In this document: one piece after another, positions 22,794-33,303 of the stretch
How positions within the stretch are numbered: the first letter of the stretch is position 1
Layout of the letters: each line of letters opens with the position of its first letter
Origin: Erodium maritimum
Taxonomy: Eukaryota > Streptophyta > Magnoliopsida > Geraniales > Geraniaceae
DNA length: 64,000 nt
Direction of reading: 5' to 3'
NCBI GenBank assembly: GCA_963921825.1
Contig: OY997590.1
Coordinates: forward strand, 35,605,039-35,669,038
The notes under the pieces: model-generated
What the model was told of the DNA's origin: nothing
The model's database searches: none
The model's input: the letters and a program-made list of their open reading frames with translations, nothing else
Position numbers and translations under genes: made by a program

Positions 22794-24426
22794 CATTTCC
22801 AAAATTCGCTACGCTCCCTTATCATGCCTTTCTAATATTCGATAACTTACTTAACCCACGACACCCCGGTGTCACATGCAATTCTACTGTTAACTTTCCC
22901 TAGTCAGGGCCGAGATCCGGCTACTTTTCCCTACCTCGTGCGTGTTCTCCCAAAAGCCAACCAACGAGCTCCGGTGATGATCTCAGTCACTCACCCATCT
23001 TTCCTTTGCCTCGGTCCGTGGCACGATCTAAAAGAACACAAATTTAAGGCGCTTAACAACTCGCAGGAATAAGCTGAAATTCAATAAACTTAACGCCCAA
23101 ACGTAACCCCGACAATGTCGATCACTCCCAAATTTCCCAATTACTCGACATTGTCGATAAAGGACCCTTAAAGGCCCAATTCGCCCGACATGGAGAATCT
23201 GCCCGGGTTTTGTAAATGCCCTTCCGGGGCTCCAAAAATTCCCGTTTTCGTTTCTACGGTCTTAGAATGATTCAAGGGTCCCAATGTACTTGACAGAATC
23301 GAATTCTGACTTCCGAGTCAATTAATTACCGTTTCAAGTTTCTAAAACCCGTTAATTATAACTTTTTCAATTTAATTCCAATTTGCGATTCGGTTAAGGA
23401 TAAATGGTCTGGGGAATGTTTTAAACCACCCGAACACGAAACCCGATCACCCGAGCACGTGGGCCCCTACCGACCAAGCTAGGCCGTGGGCCCTAGGGTC
23501 CATTGGGGCCCGGCCCACCATGGTGGTGGCCGGCCCTAGCTCCGGCCAGCCACCCTCTATGGTGGTCGGCCACCCCCATGGTGGCCGGAGCTCCTCCCGA
23601 GCTCCCGGTCGCCGGAAAACGTGCTCCTTCGCCTCCAAACACCTCCAAGACGTCTCCAACACTTCCCCAACCTCAATACACCTCTAAACTAATCATTTTT
23701 ACTCAAACCCTAACATTTGAAAATCATCAAAACGGGAATCGGTTCGGTGCTTACCAAAGAGGAGGATGAGGTGAGCTTGAATCTCTAAATTTTGAGACGA
23801 TCCAAGGGTGGAAGACGTGAATCGTAGCACCCAAACCCTAGCTTTTCCCCTTTCTCTCTTCTTCTCCTTCTCCTTCTCTCTAAACCTCTCTCTTCTTTTT
23901 CTAATTTTTTCTCTTCTTTTTCTAAGTGTGGCCGACCCCCCTGAACTCTCTTCCTTCATTTCCCCCCCAAAACTAACACCACCACTTGTTGGACAAGTGG
24001 CAAGGTGGGTCCCACACCTTTTGGAAAATATCTACTAGATATTTTTCAATAAGATTCGCGAAAATCGGACGCTTCAGGCACCGAACGGGCACTTTTTCCA
24101 AGAAATTATGAAACTTGGCGGGCTACAAGGAAACGGCTCAACTAAGACCATTGCGACGACGGCTAAGCTTTTTGGATCCAAAACGGTCCTCGAATGGACC
24201 AAAACGTCGCTCGGTTGACTTTTCCAGCGAAAAGTCAACATTTCCCAAATTGATCATAAAGTTTTCCTGAGTCCCCCGGAACTCACTTTGGTCTATAACG
24301 CGGTCAACTTAAGTCCGGTATGACACTCGGGGTCATTTTAGGTTCAATTAAGTGTTAGTCTTAAATTTTTTAAATTTTCCTGTTTTTCGCAGGTTTGACT
24401 TGCGTTGACTGGGAGTGGTTATTACA
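22794..24426 (-). repeat. 3' LTR of element A, right portion
   Basis: Continues the LTR after the copia insertion and ends GGTTATTACA (complement of the TGTAATAACC start). Includes the paired GACAATGTCGA/TCGACATTGTC stem at 23111-23155, a GGCC-rich block at 23500-23600 and a pyrimidine-rich block near 23850-23930. The purine tract of element A follows directly. Confidence 0.9.
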
Positions 24427-27277
24427 ATCTACCCCCTTAAAGGAATTTAATCCGCGAAATTTAGAATAACGCTCATATAAGGTACAATAAGCACGTACCC
24501 TGATAGGTCTCGCGGTAGGTAGGGGATCCTGGGGTCCGGGAGTCGGTAACCGCGTACACTCTTCCCTCCGACTCTTGCTGCTTCCGACCCGGTGCACTAA
24601 CCGCTGGATACCCATAGCTCTGCTGCTGTCTCAGAGCCAGCGCGCTCGTAGACGGCTGCGAAAAGCTCGACTGCTGACTCTGACGAGGGCGATCTCTGGG
24701 TGATTGTACTGTACGCGACTGCTGTGGTCGTCGCACTGTCGTTGCCCCCAACGGCTCGTAGCACTGGCCGATAGTGTGCCCAACCCGGCCGCACCGGTAA
24801 CACCTGGCCTCGTCGGCTCTCGGCCCCGTGTTCATCGGACACTCTCGCTGCATGTGGCCTGGTTGCCCGCAGCTAAAGCATCTAAGCCGTCTCTCTGAAG
24901 CAACTGGCCCCACTGACGCCACCGACCCCTGTTGTCTCGATCCACCCTGATGAGCCTGTGGCCGGAAGGATCCCGTGGTCCTCTGTCTTCGCGGGTCTCG
25001 TGACTCGGACGGCCCTGCAAAGTTGGTCGGCCGCTGTCGGACCTCACGGGTCCTGTCCGCATCCCGGATACCCTACTCCACCGTCGCTGCGGTGTCCACA
25101 AGATCTGTATACTTCCGCAACCTCAAGGAGAGAACCTGGTTCCGAATCACCGGCCTCAGTCCTCCCTGGAACCGCAAGCAACGGTTCTTCTCGGCCATCA
25201 CCATCTCCGGCGCGAATCTGGTCAAGGCAGAGATTCTGGCCTCGTATTCTGCCACCGTCATCCCCTCCTGTTCCAGGTCCAGAAACTGCCGATGTCGTTC
25301 CAACCGAGCCGACTCGGGAAAGTACTGTTCTAGAAAAACCGTTTGGAAGATGCTGTAGTCGTATCCGACCATGTCCTTCACACGCCCCCATCAGTGGTAG
25401 GCGCTGTCCCTCAGCTGGTGAGCTGCGAAGGACACTCTGCGGCGACCATCTTCGATACCCGATGTATCCAAGTCCCGCGTGACCTGCTCTAGCCACCTCT
25501 CGGCTAGGTCGGGGTTCGGCTCCCCGACGAATATGGGTATCCCTAGCTTCAGGAAGTCTAGTAGGGTCCGGGCCGTGTGGTCCTCTCCCTGACCGGGCCT
25601 CACTGGGACCGCTGCTGCCTCCGGAGCTGGCGATGCCGACTCTCGACTGGCGATGACCGCCACCAAACTCTGGACTGTCCTGGTCAGCTCGTCCAAGGCA
25701 GTCATAACACGTGGGTCTGCGAACGGCGGGACGCTGGGCGTGCCCGTAGAAGGTCCCGCGTCGCTTCTTCTGTTCTCTCCGACAGGAGTACCCTGCGCCT
25801 CTGCGTACTCGGTGGGCTCAACGGTGGGTACCCGTCCCGATATCCCCGTTGACCGTCCCCGCCTGCCTCGCATGGGCGCCCGTCCCCGTGTCCCAGCTGA
25901 TCTTCCTCGTCTACCACGAGCCATGTCTCAGTATCCTCTGCACGGATACACGCAAACGTTTAGTTTGCGAATTTAAATAACGACGACAAGCTCCAAAACA
26001 CTAGCGCTCACACGCTCTAAGTCTGTACAACCTTCACACGGTGCTCTATGCATTTACTTATAACTTTCCGCAACCAAACCAGTGTTCGCTACTCGTCCCT
26101 TGCGGGAGAAGTAGTAAAGGGGATGAGCGTTGCGCTCACCTCCACGGACACCCGTTCGATTATGGCATACTAGTAACGCACCAAGACCTACCGATCTAAC
26201 CGGGGCAAACCACTACATCAAGTAATCGCTCGAGTAAGATAAACCTCGACACGGGAAACACGTCCTCAAACCAGTAAAATACTACTGCTCACGCTATTAA
26301 TGCCTTAATTATAATAATATGTAAGCGAAAAACTCAACAACAACCCAACCGTACACCAAGCCTACGGCCTCTACAACCCACAACCGCGAACACAATCACG
26401 TAAACCAACGCTCAAACCGCACGAACGTGAACTGAGTCACACAACCACAAACCTAAACGCACCACGAAACAATTTTTTTTTTGAAGATAACCGGCTGGAC
26501 CGGTCCGGCAGGTGGGCCGGACCATTTGGCATTCCGGGCCGGCACGCCAGCCGGTCCGTGCTGGCTGCCGGATCGGAACAGCGAGCCCTTCCTGGTCTCG
26601 TACCAGGTCGGCCCGTGGTCCGTTCCGTAGCTGCGATAGCTTCGCCCTATCACCCCGTCATGTCTACCCTTCTCCTAGCGACCCGCACATTTGTGCATCG
26701 CAGAAAATTTAACCCCCAACATGTAGTACACGTACCACAAAACCCGACTAAACCACACACAAGCCAACCCGGCCAAACACCTATAACAACAACAACAACG
26801 ACACCCGCCCACCGGGCCAACCAAAGTCGAACAACGCCCACCAGGCCAACCAAAACTCCACAACACGCCCACCGGGCCAACATAAACAAGCACGCCCACA
26901 GGGCCAATCAATTTAAAAACTTTCTCTTTTTCATTACCAAACCCCATGTCTTAACATCAGGTAGTTACAACCCGGTCCAGGCGTCCCCGAACTACATTGT
27001 ACCCACTTGACGTCAACACCGTCACGCTCGACCATAGGGGCGCCCCTGAGTCGAGTCGCAACAGCTTAAAAACTTTTCACGCAGCAACACACAAACAGTA
27101 TGCCAGTAACCCCGTACTGCACATACACACAAACTCAAGCAGGACTCACAACACAACGGGTCTACACACGGTTCCCGACTTGCGTACCCAACGTACGACG
27201 GGACCTTACCTACTCGACTTTCCCCACCTAATTGACGTACAGTCCGAGGTGTGAAACCTCGAGCTCTGATACCAAGC
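24427..27277 (-). mobile_element. Internal region of element A
   Basis: 2.85 kb: purine tract at 24427-24442, gag at 25924-24473, then a leader of about 1.35 kb and the primer site at 27274-27263 (TGGTATCAGAGC on the minus strand). The leader has GGCCGG-rich sequence at 26490-26600 and a degenerate repeat of CACCGGGCCAAC-type units at about 26800-26915. The sequence just beyond gag aligns with the gag-protease border of element B and then passes almost at once into the purine-tract region. Confidence 0.8.
24473..25924 (-). pseudogene. gag of element A (fossil)
   Basis: Starts [15 protein letters not shown], almost the same as the gag start of element B. It continues through [20 protein letters not shown] and the gag core (YEARISALTRFAPEM) to two CCHC zinc knuckles (CFSCGQPGHMQREC and [14 protein letters not shown]). 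The frame is interrupted about twice. It stops close to where the B protein enters its protease, so it looks like a stand-alone gag. Gag forms the particle shell and packages the RNA. Confidence 0.85.
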
Positions 27278-30200
27278 TGTCACGCCCCAATTTCAGTAAA
27301 TCGAACTCGGGACGCGAACATTTAAAATAATAAACGCTTTGAAACCTTTTCCACTCAAACATTTTAAAATACCAGTTTAGTTCAACAAAATAATATTTAC
27401 AACTCAAAATCAGTCCCAACAAGTGGACAAAAACATGGTATCCGTCTCTAGACTCAATTAAACCCAGAATTCCGCTCCTAGCTCTTCAAGCTTCAGAAGC
27501 TCACCTAGTCCAACCTGCGACCAGTACCTGTAGGAAAAGCAGCTAGGGGTGAGCGTTCGCTCACCACCACGGATAACAGACTGACTACGACATAATTAGC
27601 AGATAATGCCGGTAACACCAACACAAACTCAACACCGGGGAACACCATCCTCAACCCAAGTACTCCGACTGAAAACACACCCACTGTTACCTTCCTTGAC
27701 CAACTCAACGCCTTGACACGTAAAGTAGACCCGACACAACGATCACGACCCCTCCCAAGGACTCAAAAGACCACCACACAACACCCAAGATCACAAAGGA
27801 TCGCACACCAAACAAGATCATAAAGGATCGCATACCAGCTGCTCAGTAACCTCCCTTAGTGCCAAGAACGCTCGCAACCTCTCGAGACTCTAACTCAGTC
27901 AGGCCAGCCAAAGAACGCTCGCAACCTCCCGAGACTCTAACTCGGTCAGGCCAGCCGAAGAATGCTCGCAACTTACCGAGACTCTAACTCGTAAGCCAGC
28001 CAAAGAATGCTCGCAACTTACCGAGACTCTAACTCGTAAGCCAGCCAAAGAATGCTCACAAACCCAAACCACACACGCGCGGCCAGGACCCCTTTATTGA
28101 CGGGCGGGCCCCCTACCCCGTCTGAACATGCAGACGCGTGTGCTCGTGGACCCCCGTTTCATGAAGCGGGCCCCCAACCTTAGGTAACCACAATCACAAT
28201 CACAATCACAATCACAAGCAAGTTCAACAACCAGTAACAACACAGGTTCAACACTCACAGGCACTCATGGCCACCAAGACACCAACAGTAAAACTCGGAC
28301 TCAACAGCCCCACAGGCACTCACGGCCTCCCTAGATACACCAACAGTAAAACTCGGACTCAACAGCCCCACAGGCACTCACGACCTCCCAAGATACACCA
28401 ACAGTAACTCACGGGCTAAACAACCCTACGGGCACTCACAACCACTCAAACCACCAACAGTAACTCAAGGGCTCAACAACCCCACAGACACTCACGGTCT
28501 CTCAAAACTACCCACAGTCACTCACGGGCTCAACAACCCCATAGGCACTCACGGCCTCCCAAGACACACAAACAGTAACTCACGGGCTCAACAACCCTAC
28601 AGGCACTCACGGCCTCCCAAGACACACCGCCAATAAAGACACGGGTTCAACAACCCCACGGGCACTCATGGCCACCCAAAGCACAAAAGGTAAAGACACG
28701 AGTTCAACAACCCCACGGTCACTCATGGCCACCCAAAACACCAAAGGTAAAGACACGGGTTCAACAACCCCACGGGCACTCATGGCCACCCAAAACTCAA
28801 CGATAATACACGGGCCCTCAAGGCCACCAAAGACACAAAAATACACAATCAACCTCCGGCATAACCAATGCCTCCAACAGTCCTAATATCAACAGTTTCA
28901 CAATCAACCTCCGGGCATGGTCATATGCCTCCAGTACTCCTAATCTCGATAAGTTCGCAATCAACCTCCGGGCATGGTCATATGCCTCCAGTAATTCTAA
29001 TAACGCTAAGTACTCTGCTGCTACGACACTACTAAGTGTCACATGCATTTCAAAAATTCGCTATGTTCCCGTATCATGCCTTTCTAATATTCGATAACTT
29101 ACTTAACCCACGACACCCCGGTGTCACATGCAATTCTACTGTTAACTTTCCCTATTCAGGGCCGAGATCCGGCTACTTTTCCCTACCTCGTGCGTGTTCT
29201 CCCAAAAGCCAACAAACGAGCTCCGGTGATGATCTCAGTCACTCACCCAGCTTTCCCTTGCCTCGGTCCGTGGCACGATCTAAAAGAACACAAATTTAAG
29301 GCGCTTAACAACTCGCAGGAATAAGCTGAAATTCAATAAACTTAACGCCCAAACGTAACCCCGACAATGTCGATTACTCCCAAACTTCCCAATTACTCGA
29401 CATTGTCGATAAAGGACCCGTAAAGGCCCAATTCGCCCGACATGGAGAATCTGCCCGGGTTTTGTAAATGCCCTTCCGGGGCTCCAAAAATTCCCGTTTT
29501 CGTTTCTACGGTCTTAGAATAATTCAAGGGTCCCAATGTACTTGACATAATCGAATTCCGACTTCCGAGTCAATTAATTACCGTTTCAAGTTTCTAAAAC
29601 CCGTTAATTATAACTTTTCCAATTTAATTCCAATTTTCGATTCGGTTAAGGATAAATGGTCCGGGGAACGTTTTAAACCACCCGAACACGAAACCCGATC
29701 ACCTGAGCATGTGGGCCCCACCCGACCAAGCTAGGCCGTGGGCCCTAGGGTCCATTGGGGCCTGGCCCACCATGGAAGTGGCCGGCCCTAGCTCCGGCCA
29801 GCCACCCTCTATGGTGGCCGGCCACCCCCCATGGTGGCCGGAGCTCCTCCCGAGCTCCCGGTCGCCGGAAAACGTGCTCCTTCGCCTCCAAACACCTCCA
29901 AGACGTCTCCAACACTTCCCCAACCTCAATACACCTCTAAACTAATCATTTTTACTCAAACCCTAACATTTGAAAATCATCAAAACGAGAATCGGTTCGG
30001 TGCTTACCAAAGAGGAGGATGAGGTGAGCTTGAATCTCTAAATTTTGAGACGATCCAAGGGTGGAAGACGTGAATAGTAGCACCAAAACCCTAGCTTTTC
30101 CCCTTTCTCTCTTCTTCTCCTTCTCTCTCTAAACCTCTCTCTTCTTTTTCTAATTTTTTTCTCTTCTTTTTCTAATTGTGGCCGACCCCCCTTAACTCTC

Positions 30201-30676
30201 TTCCTTCATTTCCCCCCAAAACTAACACCACCACTTGTTGGACAAGTGGCAAGGTGGGTCCCACACCTTTTGGAAAATATCTACTAGATATTTTCCAATC
30301 AGATTCGCGAAAATCGGACGTTTCGGGCCCCGATAGTGCACTTTTTCCAAGAAATTACGAAACTTGGCGGGCTACAAGGAAACGGCTCAACTAAGACCGC
30401 TGCGACGACGACTAAGCTTTTTGGATCCAAAACGGTCCTCGAATGGACCAAAACGTCGCTCGGTTGACTTTTCCAGCGAAAAGTCAACATTTCCCAAATT
30501 GATCAGAAAGTTGCCCTGAGTCCCCCGGAACTCACTTTGGTCGATAACGGGGTCAACTTAAGTCCGGTATGGCACTCGGGGTCATTTTAGGTTCAATTAA
30601 GTGTCAGTCTTAAATTTTTTTAAATTTTCCTGTTTTTCGCAGGTTTGACTGGCGTTGACCGGGAGTGGTTATTACA
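27278..30676 (-). repeat. 5' LTR of element A
   Basis: 3.4 kb from TGTCACGCCCC to GGTTATTACA. Same order of features as the left LTR: 54-base array (27866-28060), 66-base array (28250-28800), an 11-base stem (29363-29373 with 29397-29407), GGCC-rich block (29760-29850), pyrimidine tract (30100-30180) and U3 end. Confidence 0.9.
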
Positions 30677-30988
30677 CAACGAGTACACGAGATGTTCCGT
30701 GTTTACAGTACGAGAGGGACTAGGAGTCGCCCCGCTGAGGGGTAGAGCCAGACACTAGCCGTTAGTCTGGCAGGGACAGCGAGCGACAGGGTGCGGCTTC
30801 CTCAGGGCACCATAGTTTGAGATGGACCGGTAGGGTCACCATCGAGCGTTCCTCCAGTCGCAGAGTTGACTCAGGCGACCCCTATGGACGAGGTGGTTCG
30901 CACAGTACAAGCAGCACCCTGCGATCAGCAGGAGACTGCAGTACCGGCACCAGAGTCTGTGACTACGGCCGACGCCGTCACTATCGGA
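30677..30988 (+). repeat. Tandem duplication of element C, remainder of second copy
   Basis: Matches 11887-12197 at roughly 93-95 %: CAACGAGTACACGAGATG to GTCACTATCG. It continues the copy begun at 12658. After about 30988 the likeness to element C stops abruptly. Confidence 0.8.
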
Positions 30989-31349
30989 TCTGCTATGGGA
31001 CGACGTCGGAGCAGATCTGGTTGTCCGATTCCATTTCCAGACGTAGATGCAAGCGACGCAGGTGAACGAATCAAGTGGATTTTATGTGGAAAGAGGCGGA
31101 GCAGGCGATGCAGGTTGAGACGCTGGCGTTGGCACGCGGGGCGGACGGAGCGTCGGTGAGGTAGAAGAGAGATCAAGACGATGGTAGTTGAGGGCTTGGC
31201 TGTGTACAGGCGGACTGGTGGACGGACGGCGCTGCCAGAGGACCTGGTCGGCGACGAGCTGACTTGGAAATGGAGGCGGAGAAGTGAAACCCTATCTAGG
31301 GTGAAGGAGAACCTTAAGAGGTGGCCGAGATCTTTACACGACCTATAAT
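30989..31349. other. Unassigned sequence between element C and Harbinger material
   Basis: GC-rich, with a local inverted repeat (GATCTGCT...GGAGCAGATC near 30988-31018). No domain recognised on either strand. It may be captured host sequence or part of the Harbinger left end. Confidence 0.3.
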
Positions 31350-33299
31350 TTAATAGGTTCGAGTCGCATGTTGTGACGTACGTGTTTCGCAACTCCGACT
31401 CACTAAATCATGGGTCGGGGTAGTGGGTCGCGACCCACAACTCACACACGTGAGTCGTTGGTGCGCCAATCAAGCGGTGATACATTGTATGGCCGGAAAA
31501 AAATGACCGCTGCCCCAACGGTGATTAACGGGTATATATTTTTTTTAAATACAAAAAATCAGATTTTAACCTAATAAAATCTTATCCATAAATACCCTCA
31601 TCTCATTCATCAAACCACTAATATTTCTCTTAACTTTCTCTATCAAAGTCTCAAATTTTGATTAAAAATGTCTGACGACTAATCTCAAACTAGGGAGGAG
31701 TTGGAAGCGAACCTTCGTGCAATGGAGCAAAGAATCCGGCGAAAGACTGACAGAATTATAAAGAGAGCAATGCCAAGAATCGGCGTACTTAGGCGAACGA
31801 TCAAAAGTGAGGAACCTTCCCGACGACAGATTAACAAAGGTCGTGTCGAAGCCCACAACCGACTTATGCATGATTATTTTCTCGAGAACCCAACATATGG
31901 GCCCGATATGTTTAGGCGTCAATTCCATATATGTCGACCACTCTTTCAACGAGTTATGGAAAAGATAGTGGATCATGACGATTACTTCATTCAAGAGCCA
32001 GACGGTGCATGACGTATGAGGTTATCAACGCACCAAAAATGCACTGTCGCGATACTAATGCTAGCGTACGAGTACTCGGTCGATTTGTTGGACAATTCCC
32101 TACGACTTGAGGTAAGTACCATACTTGAATGTGTACCCTAGTTTTGCAAGGCTATTGTTGAGATTTTTGTGGCTGAGTACGTACGAGCGTAAACCAACAA
32201 CATAGGACTTGACCCGATTACTCAAATCGGGGTACAACCGAGGGTTCCCCGGCATGATTGGGAGTCTTGACTTCATGCATTGGTAATGGAAGAATTTCTC
32301 AATCGCATTGCAAGGAACCTTTGGTCGGGGCGATCACCACGGGGATCCAACCGTTATGCTGGAAGTTGTAGCGTCCCGTGATTTGTGGATTTGACATTTG
32401 TATTTCGAAATGGATGGATTGAACAATGACATCAACGTCCTCAACGCCGGCTACTTATTCAAGGACGTTTTTGCAGGTCGTGAATTTTCCATGGAGTACG
32501 AGATCAACATGCATCGCTACAACCGACCATATTATTTGTTAGACGACATTTACCCATCATGGAGTCGGTTCGTGAAGTCGATTTTTCATCCCCATACTCG
32601 TAAACACAAATTATTTGCTAAAGTTCAAGAAGGTTGTCGGAAAGATATTGAACGAGCTTTTGGAGTCCTCCAAGCATGGTGGCACATAATTTACCGGTCG
32701 GCTCATACTTTGGCAGATGTCATGCACACTTGTATCATTCTACACATCATGATTGTAGAGGATGAACATGACTGATACAAAGCAGGAGATGAAGATTTGT
32801 ATTACGATGCCCCTCCGGAAATACCAGATTGCACACCACCTGAAAGATGACACCAAGGAGGGCCATTGTCCTACCAACAACGCTTGTCCGCTCGACTCAA
32901 TGTCACAAATGATCTGACCCACTGACAACTCCAAGAGAACCTTGTTGAGCACATATGAGATCAATTTAGAGCGAATTACCGATCAGACGACGAGTGAGAT
33001 GATTTGTCTATGCAACAGTTTCTTGTCAATCAACAATCAATGTATTATTCGGGGATTAATAAAACTTCAAGTTTAATTTCATTTTAGTTAATTTATTATT
33101 TTATGAATCATTTTTTCAATTTTATTTAGAATTTACCGTTTTAAATCAGAATTTAATAAATTCAGCAAAATAACAATTCAACATCAACTGAGAACATGAG
33201 TCTCATACTATGGAACATAGTTTCATTAAGGGCCTCAACTCACAATTTTGTACAATCAACACATGAGTCCCATATGCGAGTCTCTTCACTGTACATGAT
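31350..33299 (+). mobile_element. PIF/Harbinger element with transposase remnant
   Basis: Contains the transposase described next. The left subterminal block GAGTCGCATGTTGTGACGTA (from about 31356) is an inverted match to GAGTCGCACGATGTGGTGTG read inward from about 35380, so the two lie at opposite ends of one family, perhaps one element. The right edge at about 33299 carries CATGAGTCCCATATGCGAG, which mirrors the sequence starting at 33304. Either this element abuts a second one, or a larger element was rearranged in the middle. Confidence 0.65.
31669..32775 (+). pseudogene. PIF/Harbinger transposase (DDE_Tnp_4), broken
   Basis: Transposase that cuts and joins DNA ends. An ATG at 31669 is followed within five codons by a stop; the next frame runs ELEANLRAMEQRIRRKTD and HDYFLENPTYGPDMFRRQFH, the usual N-terminal block of plant HARBI1-like transposases. 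The catalytic triad is visible across frames: the first Asp in GSLDFMHW near 32256, the second Asp in NNDINVLN near 32420, and the Glu in RKDIERAFGVLQ near 32640. The C-terminal CIILHIMIVEDEHD ends at a TGA (32773-32775). The middle contains several stops and frame changes, so it is inactive. Confidence 0.85.
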
Positions 33300-33303
33300 A
33301 TAA

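Larger units (their letters stand above)
12683..30676 (-). mobile_element. Ty3/gypsy element A (fossil), gag-only, with nested copia
   Basis: A minus-strand LTR element. The right (5') LTR is 27278-30676. The left (3') LTR is 12683-24426, interrupted by a copia element. Both LTRs read TGTAATAACC to GGGGCRTGACA. A purine tract (complement of ACCCCCTTAAA) lies at 24427-24442 and a tRNA-iMet primer site at 27274-27263. The 2.85-kb interior holds one gag and no recognisable protease, RT, RNase H or integrase. This architecture matches what has been called TR-GAG. The flanks CAAGC and CAACG only partly agree. LTR divergence of a few percent suggests an age on the order of a million years (inference). 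Confidence 0.85.

Noticed and set aside
25544-25976. Plus-strand frames opposite the gag of element A
   Set aside because: Shadows of the GC-rich gag on the other strand.
12678-30681. Exact 5-base target duplication for element A
   Set aside because: The flanks CAAGC and CAACG agree only in part, so a clean duplication is not claimed.
31500-31560. Possible TIR of the Harbinger transposase element
   Set aside because: No convincing partner or 3-base duplication, so the left end stays open.
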